DNA of 64,000 nucleotides, taken from the NCBI RefSeq assembly GCF_002943465.1, contig NZ_PTQY01000006.1, positions 124,001 to 188,000 on the forward strand. The letters run 5' to 3'. The DNA comes from Rhodoferax sp. TS-BS-61-7. GTDB taxonomy: Bacteria; Pseudomonadota; Gammaproteobacteria; Burkholderiales; Burkholderiaceae_C. This document shows, in pieces, positions 45,906-54,117 of the stretch. The notes beneath the pieces were generated by a model that ran no database searches, had not been told where the DNA came from, and was given only the letters and a program-made list of their open reading frames with translations. Each line of letters opens with the position of its first letter. The stretch's first letter is position 1. The position numbers were made by a program, and so were the translations under genes.

Positions 45906-47899
45906 TAGCGACCGCGCAGAAACAGCGTGTCCAGCTCCTTGAGCGTGAGCTGGCGCCAGGTGGGGCGGCCGTGGTTGCACTGGTCGCTGCGCTCGGTGGC
46001 TTCCATGTCGCGCAGCAAGGCGTTCATTTCTTCGATAGTGAGTTTGCGGTTGGCGCGCACGGCGCCGTGGCAGGCCATGGTGCCGAGGATTTCGTTCTGC
46101 GCGCGCTGGATGACGGTGCTGGCGTCGTGCTGCGCCAGTTCGGCCAGCACGCTGCGCGCCAGCTCCACCGCGTCGCCTTGCGCCAGGGTGGTGGGCACGG
46201 CGCGCACGGCCAGGGTTTTGGGCGAGAAGGGGCTGATTTCCAGGCCCAGGGTGTTGAGTGTGGCCACATGGGCCTCGGCCGTGGCCACTTCGTCCGGTGT
46301 GGCGGCAAAGGTGGCGGGGATCAGCAGGGGCTGGCTGGCCAGTGGGTGGACTGATCCATCGGGTGCGGTGAGGCTGATCTGGGTCTTGAGCCGCTCGTAG
46401 ACGATGCGTTCGTGGGCGGCGTGCATGTCCACGATGACCAGGCCCTGGTTGTTTTCGGCCAGGATGTAGACGCCTTGCAGCTGGGCGATGGCGCGACCTA
46501 GGGGCCAGACTTCCTCTTCGCTCGCGGGACGGCTGGGCGGCTGTGGGCTCTGCTCCGTGTCCCCCGCCCGCTGTGCGGGCTCCTCCTTTACCTGCGCAGA
46601 GCCCACAGCCGCCCAGCCGTCTGGGGTGTTGGTACTGCGCTGCCAGAGGGCGCCTACGTCGCTGACGCGGTGGCCTATCAAGCCTGTATCTGCTTCAAAT
46701 TTGATAGCTGGTTGCGCACTGTACATGGGGGCTACAGGCATCTTTGGCACATAAGTGCTGGGCTGGGCCAGCAGCGAAGGCGCCTGGGCTTGACCATCCA
46801 CTGTGCCTGCCGCCGCGGCTGCGCGCGGCGCGGCCAGGGTGTCTTCCACGGCGTGGCGCACGGCTTGGTGTACCTCGCGGCTGTCACGGAAGCGCACCTC
46901 GATCTTGGTGGGGTGCACGTTCACGTCTACCCGCGTGGGGTCCATGGCCACGTACAGCGCATAGACCGGCTGGCGGTGGCCGTGCAGCACGTCTTCGTAG
47001 GCGCTGCGGGCGGCGTGGGTGAGCACCTTGTCGCGCACAAAGCGGCCGTTCACGTAGCAGAACTGTTGGTCAGCGCGGGAGCGGGCGGCGTCGGGTACGC
47101 CGGCGCGGCCCCATACGCGCAGCGCGGGTTGGCCGTATTCATTCGCCTGCTTGCTGTGCCAGTCCACACGCACGCTTTGCGCCAGAAACTCGGGGCCCAG
47201 CACGTCGCTCAGGCGCTGGTCCAGTGCGGCCAGTGCTGCTTCGGGGGGGGCTTCGGCCAAAAACATGTCCAGGCAGCGGCGCCACTGCTCCACCAGCTTG
47301 CCCTCGTGCCAGATGGCAAAACCCACGTCGGGGCGGGCCAGCGCGTGGCGGCGTACGGCTTCGATGCAGTGGGCCAGCTCGGTGGCGTCGGTTTTGAGGA
47401 ACTTGCGGCGCGCGGGGGTGCTGTAAAACAGCTCCTTCACCTCCACCGTGGTGCCCTGGCTGCGCGCCACGGGTTTAAGTTCACCGGTGCGCCCGTCTAG
47501 CAGATAGGCATCATTTAGGCCGCTAGCCCTCGACAAGATTGCGCAATCAGCTATGGAATTGATAGCAGCCAATGCCTCGCCGCGAAAGCCCATGGTGGCC
47601 ACACTCTCCAAATCGTGCAGGCTGCCGATCTTGCTGGTGGCGTGGCGTTTGAAGGCGATGGGCAACTCGTCGCGCAAGATGCCCTGGCCGTCATCTTCCA
47701 CACTGATGAGGCGCACGCCGCCGGCCAGCAACCGCAGCGTGACCTGGGTGGCGCCGGCGTCCAGCGCGTTGTCCACCAGCTCGCGCACCACGCTGGCCGG
47801 GCGCTCCACCACCTCACCGGCCGCAATTTGACTGATGAGTTCGTCGGGCAGTTCGCGGATGGGGCGGCGGGGGAGGGAGGGGGGGAGCGGTGCGTTCAC
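45905..47899 (-). CDS. mutL: DNA mismatch repair protein MutL
   Basis: 664-residue mismatch-repair protein. N-terminal GHKL ATPase: AAGEVVERPASVVRELVDNALDAG, DDGQGI, MGFRGEALAAI, and FYSTPARRKFL. The C-terminal domain has the endonuclease-type motif DMHAAHERIVYE, ACHGAVRANRKL and CNHGRPTW, so this MutL is probably a latent nuclease, unlike E. coli MutL. Two dispersed elements are in the gene: one at residues about 111-129 in the ATPase domain and one at about 384-403 in the linker. It overlaps the AlkD-like gene by one base. Confidence 0.95.
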   Translation of the reverse strand: MNAPLPPSLPRRPIRELPDELISQIAAGEVVERPASVVRELVDNALDAGATQVTLRLLAGGVRLISVEDDGQGILRDELPIAFKRHATSKIGSLHDLESVATMGFRGEALAAINSIADCAILSRASGLNDAYLLDGRTGELKPVARSQGTTVEVKELFYSTPARRKFLKTDATELAHCIEAVRRHALARPDVGFAIWHEGKLVEQWRRCLDMFLAEAPPEAALAALDQRLSDVLGPEFLAQSVRVDWHSKQANEYGQPALRVWGRAGVPDAARSRADQQFCYVNGRFVRDKVLTHAARSAYEDVLHGHRQPVYALYVAMDPTRVDVNVHPTKIEVRFRDSREVHQAVRHAVEDTLAAPRAAAAAGTVDGQAQAPSLLAQPSTYVPKMPVAPMYSAQPAIKFEADTGLIGHRVSDVGALWQRSTNTPDGWAAVGSAQVKEEPAQRAGDTEQSPQPPSRPASEEEVWPLGRAIAQLQGVYILAENNQGLVIVDMHAAHERIVYERLKTQISLTAPDGSVHPLASQPLLIPATFAATPDEVATAEAHVATLNTLGLEISPFSPKTLAVRAVPTTLAQGDAVELARSVLAELAQHDASTVIQRAQNEILGTMACHGAVRANRKLTIEEMNALLRDMEATERSDQCNHGRPTWRQLTLKELDTLFLRGR
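46691..46746. repeat. dispersed 56-bp element, copy in mutL linker
   Basis: On the + strand: TGCTTCAAATTTGATAGC, GGTTGCGCACTGTACATG and GGGGCTACAGGCATC. mutL reads it as PVAPMYSAQPAIKFEAD, nearly the same peptide as in the ABC exporter at 16403. It is in the disordered linker between ATPase and C-terminal domains. Confidence 0.85.
47512..47567. repeat. dispersed 56-bp element, copy in mutL ATPase domain
   Basis: On the minus strand: TGCTATCAATTCCATAGC, GATTGCGCAATC, and GGGCTAGCGGCCTAAATG. mutL reads AINSIADCAILSRASGLND. Unlike the other copies it does not seem to lengthen the protein: it replaces residues that normally follow GEALASI in MutL. Confidence 0.8.
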
Positions 47900-48075
47900 C
47901 GGTCCATTTTAGGGGCGGCACCACAAGGCGTCGTCGCGGCTTTGGTGCCGTGTGTATTTGTAACTTCACGGGTTGTGGCAAGTTCTCATGGCATAGTAGA
48001 AGAGGCGCCTAGGGCGCCGCATGTTTATGTAGCGGGCCTGTCCCGGAGCTGATATCTAAAAAGTATAGAAAAGGT

Positions 48076-51015
48076 ATGGCGGAAAAACTCGTTGGAACGT
48101 TGTTGGACCGATTGACCACCTGGGTATTCCCTGCCGTGTTGGTGGCGCTTGCGGGCCTCACCCTGCTGTGGCAGCTGGGACACTCTGACCCGGCAAAGGG
48201 GCGCACTTTATCTCTGCATGTCTGGGAAGAGGTGGAGCCCGTAGACACGGGCGTACTGCTGCCGTTAGTACAGCGGCTGGAGACCCTGCCCGCGCAGGTC
48301 TCCGCTGAAACGCGCTTGTCTGCGCACCCTTTTTGGTTTTCCCTGCGTGTTCCCGAAGGGCTTGTGGGCGATTCCTTGGAGATTGATTTCCCCTCGCGCC
48401 ACGCGGCTGCGATGGCCTGCTGGAATTCGCAGACCGGGCAGTTACTGGGAGAAGCCCATCGTCAGGGGACGTCGGGCGCCATGCGGCGCAGCCGGGCTGG
48501 TTTTTCGCTACCGCTGTCCGCGGGGCTTGCCAACGTGGCCTTGGTGTGCCGGGCAGCCTACCGCGGCCCGGCCAAAATTGCCGCAGAGCTCTGGGAGTCC
48601 AGAGTCTTGGCGCAAGCCCAGGTGGCACATCAAAAAACCGGGGTGATGTTGGAGGCCGGCATCGGGGTACTGGCCATCTTTATGCTGCTCACTGCACTGG
48701 TGAACCGCAGCGCGCTCTACTGGACTTTCGTCGGCTGGCTGCTGCTGAACATGCGCATGGCAGGTTTGTCGGCAGGCACCGACCTGGAGTTGTTGGGCTA
48801 CCCGATTGCATCGTCCTGGATGATTCTGATTCGGCAGTGGACGCTGTGCATGTACTACGCCATGACGATTGGCCTGTTCAGTGCGCTGTTCAAGAGCGAG
48901 CTCGAAGAGGTGAACGCCGGCTGGCCCCTGACTCTGCACCAGTTCAGCGCGGTGGCCATCATCTTGGCTTGCCCGTTCCTCTCCTACGAGCGCACCTTGC
49001 CCATTTTGTGGGTGGCCACCTTCTCGGTGGTGGCACTCATGATGTGGTACCTGACCAAAATCTTGCGTCATACGCACTCCCGTGTGGCGGGGTGGTACGC
49101 AGCGTCTATCGCTGTGACCCTGGTGGCGAGCATGAATGAGGTGGTGGCAGCGGCTACCGGCCACCGCATCCTGCTGGCAGGACTCAACAGTGTGACGGCG
49201 GCGATTGCATCTGCGCTGCTGGCTTCGGCTGCCGTGGCGGAGCACATGCGCTTCCATCGTCAGCAAAACCAGCGCGCGCAAAAGATGCTGGAGGCGGCTT
49301 ATCAAGATTCGCCTGTGGGACTCTTCACCATCGGTAGCGGCCAGAATGTGATGAAGGCCAACCCCGCCTTTCATGCGATGGTGCGACGCCCCGCGTCTGA
49401 TGACGCGTTGGTGTTGCACGAGCTGTTTGGGGACGACGTGGTGCAGCAGGTCGTGGCCTTGCACAGTGCGCGGCGCAGTACTTCGATCGACCTGCAAACC
49501 CAGATGCTGCTGCCACGTGCTGGCGGGCAAAGCTGGTTTGCCATCAAGGCGTCTACGGTGGATGGCAACATCATTGAGTGCTCGCTGCAGGACATCACCG
49601 AGCGTGTGCAAGCCACCCAGCGCCTTGAGTACCTGGCCAGCCACGACCCTCTGACGGGTTGCCTGAATTTGCGAGGTTTGGCTTTGGAGATGGATGAGCC
49701 AGACTACCAGCCGAGCGCGCTGGCGTACTTCGACTTGGACCGTTTTAAACTGATTAACGATCTCTACGGTCACACGGCGGGCGACAACGTGCTTAAGCAG
49801 GTGGCTGAGCGCATGGGCAGCGTGCTGCAACGCCACGACAGGCTGGCACGTGTGGGCGGCGATGAATTTGTGATTGTGTTCTCCCGTGCCAGCATGGAGG
49901 ACAGCGAAATCAGCTGCAACAGCATCGCCATGCTGATTGGGTCCACCCCTTTTCAGATCGACAACCAGAGTTTTTCGCTGGACGTGTCGGGTGGTTTGGT
50001 GGGCATGGCGCAGTTTGGCAGGTCCCCGCTCAAAGACATTGTGTCGGCGGCAGATACCTTGTGTCGCATGGCCAAGAAGCGCAGTACGCAGCGTATGGTG
50101 GTTATGGAGTCGGGCGACCGCTTTTTCCAGCAACACCAGGATGAGTTGGACCTTATCAACTGCCTGGAACGCGGTGAGACACCCCAAGGCCTGTTCTTGG
50201 TGATGCAACCCGAGCTGTCCCTAAGCCGGCCTTTTGATTCGCTGAACTTTGAAATCCTGGTGCGCCTGCGCAAAGCCGATGGCACGGTGGTGCCTGCCGG
50301 AACCATCATCGAGGCGGCGGAAGCGCATGGCAAGACAGCCATCATTGATCGCTGGGTGGTGACTACCGCGATCGACTGGTTGGAGCGCAATGCGCAGAGC
50401 CTGCAGCACACACATTTTGTGGGTGTCAACCTGTCCGGGGGGTCACTCAACGATGAGTCCTTTACGGCAGAGTTGTTCGCGCTGTTTGAGCAGCACCCGT
50501 TGGCCTTGTCCAAGATTTGTATCGAGATCACCGAGACCGTAGCCATTACTGACATGCGCAACATGCAGCGCTTCATTGACCGCGTGCGCGCCATGGGCGC
50601 CAAGGTGGGGCTGGATGACTTTGGGGCTGGGTACTCTTCGTTTGGCTACCTCAAGGGACTCTCTGTGGATGCGCTCAAGCTGGATGGATCACTGGTGCGG
50701 GATGCGGCGCGCAGCCAATCCGGCATGGCGATCATTGTCGCTATTGGGGGACTGGTAAACAGCCTGGGCATGAAGTCCGTAGGTGAGTTTGCCGAAGACC
50801 TCGCCACCATCCGTGCGCTCGTGGACGCGGGCATCGATTACGCCCAGGGCTATGGCATCAGCAAGCCCGTGGACCCTTCCCGTATTTTGGCTGCCCGCAG
50901 TGGCGCCGACTTCATTGAAGACGCGGAGATTCTGGCCTTTGTCAAACTGCTGCAGACCAATGCAGATGCCACCTTGTCCCTGTTTTCAGACAGCCAGCAC
51001 GGCATGCTGCATTAA
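48076..51015 (+). CDS. membrane GGDEF-EAL protein (c-di-GMP turnover)
   Basis: 979-residue signalling protein: one N-terminal helix, a periplasmic domain (residues about 35-180), about seven helices (190-385), a PAS domain (400-520), a GGDEF domain (525-690) and an EAL domain (700-960). The cyclase motif GGDEF is intact (residue about 594); the inhibitory RxxD site is QRHD, so product inhibition is probably lost. The phosphodiesterase motif is EIL rather than EAL (residue about 726), but DDFGAGYSS and the EFAED glutamates are kept. Likely both activities, or one as a regulator. It is followed by a convergent FeeM-like gene. Confidence 0.9.
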   Translation: MAEKLVGTLLDRLTTWVFPAVLVALAGLTLLWQLGHSDPAKGRTLSLHVWEEVEPVDTGVLLPLVQRLETLPAQVSAETRLSAHPFWFSLRVPEGLVGDSLEIDFPSRHAAAMACWNSQTGQLLGEAHRQGTSGAMRRSRAGFSLPLSAGLANVALVCRAAYRGPAKIAAELWESRVLAQAQVAHQKTGVMLEAGIGVLAIFMLLTALVNRSALYWTFVGWLLLNMRMAGLSAGTDLELLGYPIASSWMILIRQWTLCMYYAMTIGLFSALFKSELEEVNAGWPLTLHQFSAVAIILACPFLSYERTLPILWVATFSVVALMMWYLTKILRHTHSRVAGWYAASIAVTLVASMNEVVAAATGHRILLAGLNSVTAAIASALLASAAVAEHMRFHRQQNQRAQKMLEAAYQDSPVGLFTIGSGQNVMKANPAFHAMVRRPASDDALVLHELFGDDVVQQVVALHSARRSTSIDLQTQMLLPRAGGQSWFAIKASTVDGNIIECSLQDITERVQATQRLEYLASHDPLTGCLNLRGLALEMDEPDYQPSALAYFDLDRFKLINDLYGHTAGDNVLKQVAERMGSVLQRHDRLARVGGDEFVIVFSRASMEDSEISCNSIAMLIGSTPFQIDNQSFSLDVSGGLVGMAQFGRSPLKDIVSAADTLCRMAKKRSTQRMVVMESGDRFFQQHQDELDLINCLERGETPQGLFLVMQPELSLSRPFDSLNFEILVRLRKADGTVVPAGTIIEAAEAHGKTAIIDRWVVTTAIDWLERNAQSLQHTHFVGVNLSGGSLNDESFTAELFALFEQHPLALSKICIEITETVAITDMRNMQRFIDRVRAMGAKVGLDDFGAGYSSFGYLKGLSVDALKLDGSLVRDAARSQSGMAIIVAIGGLVNSLGMKSVGEFAEDLATIRALVDAGIDYAQGYGISKPVDPSRILAARSGADFIEDAEILAFVKLLQTNADATLSLFSDSQHGMLH

Positions 51016-51033
51016 CGGTTCTGCGCAGCCTGT

Positions 51034-51816
51034 TCAATAGGCCAGGGCCGCCGACGGGGAGCGTTGCATGGCCGTTGGTATGTGCAGCGGCAGGCTGTCC
51101 TCTTGTGTGCTCTGGGGGGCATCCGGCTCGGGGCAATGCCACGTGTGGGCGATGGATTTGGCCCGGCTCAGGTCAATGTCCGGATGGCGGGTTTCAAAGA
51201 AAAAATCGTGCAGGCTGTGTTGTGCCGCGTGCCACAGCGGTTGTACCGCTTGGGGGGCCAGGTACATCACACGGTGCGGCACACCGCCCGTGAATGTCAT
51301 GGGATAAAAAACTCCGGCATCCCCCACATCCGAGAAGTACAAGCTGTCATAAATGCGGTCCACAGGACGGCGCCCGGTCGCCATCATCCAGTCCACGTTT
51401 TGCGCCAGGCAGTAGTTGTGCAATGCCTTGAACAGTGCGCTGCGCACCAGGGAGGAATTGGGATTGCCCCTGACGCACAGACGCGTGGCCTCCACCATGC
51501 GGCTGCCGCGAAAACGGTGCGGCAGTTTGAGCGAGTGCTGTAACGGAATGGCCTGTACAAGATTGGCGTGGGTACGCAGGGTGCCAAGCACCGTGCCGTC
51601 CAGTTTGGAGGTGGCTACGAACACTTCGCAGCCGGATTCGAAGTCGGCGGCCTCGGCTTCGCGCAATTTGCAGCCCAGATCGGGAAGGTGTTTGCCATAG
51701 GACGCTGCACGCAGCTGGATCACCCCATCCATTTGTGCTGCCGAGGCAATTTCGACCCGGAATGGCAAATGTGCGGTTTGCACCACCGACCTTGGAATGC
51801 TAGCTGCTGGAACCAT
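51034..51816 (-). CDS. FeeM-like N-acyl amino acid synthase domain protein
   Basis: 260-residue GNAT-fold protein. VIQLRAASYGKHLPDLG, MVEATRLCVRGNPNSS, and LVRSALFKALHNYCLAQNVDW are typical of the FeeM/PEP-CTERM-associated acyltransferase group, relatives of LuxI that use acyl-ACP. The product may be an N-acyl amino acid or a lipid signal. A strong GAAGGGGGG site precedes the ATG at 51816. It is convergent with the GGDEF-EAL gene, 18 bases apart. Confidence 0.8.
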   Translation of the reverse strand: MVPAASIPRSVVQTAHLPFRVEIASAAQMDGVIQLRAASYGKHLPDLGCKLREAEAADFESGCEVFVATSKLDGTVLGTLRTHANLVQAIPLQHSLKLPHRFRGSRMVEATRLCVRGNPNSSLVRSALFKALHNYCLAQNVDWMMATGRRPVDRIYDSLYFSDVGDAGVFYPMTFTGGVPHRVMYLAPQAVQPLWHAAQHSLHDFFFETRHPDIDLSRAKSIAHTWHCPEPDAPQSTQEDSLPLHIPTAMQRSPSAALAY

Positions 51817-51964
51817 GACAACCCCCCTTCAGTTACGTTGATGAGGCGACCAGTCTAGGGTTAGTCCTAGGGATTAATGGTGGAATTAAGCGGTGATTTC
51901 CCCGCCTTTTCGGCGACGCGATGCCGTGTACTCAGGTAATGGATCCCCGCCACATTTGGGGCCA

Positions 51965-51990
51965 AGGCGCCATAGGGATAATTGGCGCCT
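51965..51990 (+). promoter_or_regulatory. hairpin with ribosome site in loop, at dedA start
   Basis: AGGCGCCA (51965-51972) pairs with TGGCGCCT (51983-51990); the 10-base loop TAGGGATAAT holds the only AGGG-like ribosome site, and the ATG is the next three bases (51991). The start codon therefore abuts the stem. Confidence 0.6.
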
Positions 51991-52638
51991 ATGGAACTCA
52001 TTACCCAGCTTTTCGATTTCATCCTGCACGTGGACAAGTACCTGGAGGTCTTTGTGCAGAACTACGGGGCCTGGGTTTACGCCCTGCTGTTTTTGATCGT
52101 GTTTGTGGAAACCGGCGTGGTGGTCATGCCCTTTTTGCCGGGCGACTCGCTGTTGTTTGTGGTGGGGGCCATGTGCGGCGTGGGCCTGATGAGTTTTCCG
52201 GTGGCGGTGGGGGTGCTGCTGCTGGCGGCCATCCTGGGCGACCAGTGCAACTACTCCATAGGCCGCTACTTTGGCCCCAAGGTGTTCCAGTGGGAGCAGT
52301 CGCGCTTTTTCAACAAGGCGGCCTTCGACAAGGCCCACACCTTCTACGAAACCTATGGCGGTTTCACCATCATTGCGGCGCGTTTCATGCCTTTCCTGCG
52401 TACCTTTGTGCCTTTTGTCGGTGGTGTGGCACAAATGAGCCGCACCAAGTTCACGCTGTTCAACGTGGTGGGCGCCATGGTCTGGGTGCTGGGCATTTGC
52501 ACTGCGGGGTACTTTTTGGGCAGTTTCCCCTGGGTCAAGGCCAACCTCGACAAAATCATCTGGGGGATGATTCTGATCCCAGGCCTGTTTGTGCTCTTTG
52601 GTGCCTGGAAGGCGCGCAGCGCCAGCGCGAAAACGTAA
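51991..52638 (+). CDS. DedA family membrane protein
   Basis: 215-residue protein with about five helices. DedA features: LIVFVETGVVVMPFLPGDSLLFV, AILGDQCNYSIGR, and ARFMPFLRTFVPFVGGVAQMSR, whose Arg residues matter in lipid transport in this family. DedA proteins flip undecaprenyl phosphate or other lipids. I chose the ATG at 51991; a TTG at 51982 in the hairpin is less likely. Confidence 0.92.
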   Translation: MELITQLFDFILHVDKYLEVFVQNYGAWVYALLFLIVFVETGVVVMPFLPGDSLLFVVGAMCGVGLMSFPVAVGVLLLAAILGDQCNYSIGRYFGPKVFQWEQSRFFNKAAFDKAHTFYETYGGFTIIAARFMPFLRTFVPFVGGVAQMSRTKFTLFNVVGAMVWVLGICTAGYFLGSFPWVKANLDKIIWGMILIPGLFVLFGAWKARSASAKT

Positions 52639-52645
52639 GACAAGG

Positions 52646-52725
52646 TTTCGCCGCCGGGCCGCCCCAAGGCGAAACGCGCCCCCTTGGGGGGTAGCGACCC
52701 GCGCAGCGGCGGAGCGTGGGGGCTA
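52646..52725. repeat. Comamonadaceae GC-rich intergenic repeat, terminator-like
   Basis: Sequence after dedA: CGCCCCAAGGCGAAACGCG, GCCCCCTTGGGGGG and a GCGCAGCGGCGGAGCG run ending in TGGGGGC. I recognise it as a family of GC-rich repeats found after genes in Comamonadaceae; one copy only is in this window. The GCCCCC/GGGGGG hairpin lies between convergent dedA and amiC and may end both transcripts. Confidence 0.6.
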
Positions 52726-54117
52726 ACTGGTCGTGCGGTTGCGCGCCAGCGGCGGGTTCTTGGCAAAGTAGGCCAGGATGCCGCGCATCAGCGCGTCGGC
52801 CAGCTCGTTCTGGTAGTCCTCGCTGTTGAGTTTGATCTCTTCCTTGGGGTTGCTGATGAAGGCGGCCTCCACCAGCACGCTGGGAATGTCGGGCGCCTTG
52901 AGCACAGCAAACGACGCCTGCTCCACCTTGGGTTTGTGCAGCTTGCCCACGCGCTTGATTTCGCCCAGCAGGTTGCTGCCGAGCTTGAGGCTGTCGTTGA
53001 TCTGGGCGGTGGTGCTCATGTCCAGCAGGGCCCGCTGCACGGTGGCGTCCTTGGCCTTGACGTTGAGGCCACCAATCAGGTCGGCCTTGTTTTCCTTGGC
53101 CGCCATCCAGCGTGCGGCGCTGCTCGATGCACCGCCCTGGCTGAGTGCAAACACGCTGGCGCCCTGCGGGTCGGGGGTGAAGAAGGCGTCGGCATGCAGG
53201 CTCACAAACAGGTCGGCCTGTACGCGGCGTGCCTTCTGCACGCGTGTGCCCAGGGGCACAAAGAAGTCTGCATCACGCGTCAGGTAGGCGCGCATGGCGC
53301 TGCCGTTCACGGTGGCGTGGTTGATACGCTCACGCAGCAGGTGGGCGAGCTTGAGCACCACGTCTTTTTCTTTGGTGCCGCCGGGGCCAATGGCGCCCGG
53401 GTCTTCACCGCCGTGGCCCGGGTCCAGCGCAATGATGATCAGGCGTTCGGTCGTGGTGCCAGACCCAGGTGCAGTTGCAGTTTTGGTGCCATTTAGGCCT
53501 GTAGCGCCCGTTGTGTCTGCGCGAGCAGCTCCTGTTTTAGGAGCATTCTGGCCGGCCACGGTGACTGGGCTGGAGGCCGGGCGCTGCGTGTGCTGTGCAA
53601 TCAGTGCGTCCAGCGGATCGGCGGCGGGCTTGCTGGTGGTGGTTGCCGGCTTGGGCGCCGCGTCTTTCAGGCGGTCTGCAATCAGGCCCTCCAGCGGGTC
53701 CACCTCGTCCACCGGGTACAGGTCAAACACCAGCCGGTGCTGGTAGGCCGCCACGGGGGCGAGCGAGAACACCTGGGGCCGAATGGGGTGCTTGAGGTCC
53801 ACCACCAGGCGCACCACCGTGGGCGTGAACTGCCCCACGCGGATGCCGGCAATGTTGGGGTCATCGGCCTTGACCTTGGCCACCAGTTCCTTGAGCGCGG
53901 GGTTGAGCGTGATGCCCTCAATGTCCACCGCCAGGCGCGGCGGGCTGGGTACAAAGGTCTGCTTGGCGCTCAGCGCGGCGTCGGATTCGATGGTGACACG
54001 TGAGTACTCGGGGGCCGGCCACACACGCACCGTCATGATGGTGGCGCCGCGTGCCAGGTGGGCGGTGCCCAAGGTGAGCACCACGCTGCCGGCCTGCAAC
54101 AGGGTGCGGCGTTTCAT
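52723..54117 (-). CDS. amiC: N-acetylmuramoyl-L-alanine amidase AmiC-type
   Basis: 464-residue periplasmic amidase that cuts peptidoglycan at cell division. Signal (MKRRTLLQAGSVVLTLGT, with a Tat-like RR), an AMIN domain (residues about 28-150), a Pro/Ala/Thr-rich linker, and an Amidase_3 domain (residues about 225-455): ALDPGHGGEDPGAIG, VFVSLHADAF-type DLFVSLHADAFF, and VLVEAAFISNPKEE. The zinc ligands His/Glu are present. The linker contains a dispersed element (residues about 191-209). Confidence 0.93.
   Translation of the reverse strand: MKRRTLLQAGSVVLTLGTAHLARGATIMTVRVWPAPEYSRVTIESDAALSAKQTFVPSPPRLAVDIEGITLNPALKELVAKVKADDPNIAGIRVGQFTPTVVRLVVDLKHPIRPQVFSLAPVAAYQHRLVFDLYPVDEVDPLEGLIADRLKDAAPKPATTTSKPAADPLDALIAQHTQRPASSPVTVAGQNAPKTGAARADTTGATGLNGTKTATAPGSGTTTERLIIIALDPGHGGEDPGAIGPGGTKEKDVVLKLAHLLRERINHATVNGSAMRAYLTRDADFFVPLGTRVQKARRVQADLFVSLHADAFFTPDPQGASVFALSQGGASSSAARWMAAKENKADLIGGLNVKAKDATVQRALLDMSTTAQINDSLKLGSNLLGEIKRVGKLHKPKVEQASFAVLKAPDIPSVLVEAAFISNPKEEIKLNSEDYQNELADALMRGILAYFAKNPPLARNRTTS
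53490..53545. repeat. dispersed 56-bp element, copy in amiC linker
   Basis: On the minus strand: TGCTCCTAAAACAGGAGC hairpin (compensatory change from GCTA/TAGC to GCTCC/GGAGC), GCTCGCGCAGACACAACGGG and GCTACAGGCCTAAATG. Read as APKTGAARADTTGATGLNGT in the interdomain linker. Confidence 0.88.

Noticed and set aside
48003..48017. GGCGCC-TAG-GGCGCC upstream of the GGDEF-EAL gene as a terminator or operator
   Set aside because: Stem is short with a 3-base loop and no T-run; I see no second copy and no strong reason to assign a role.
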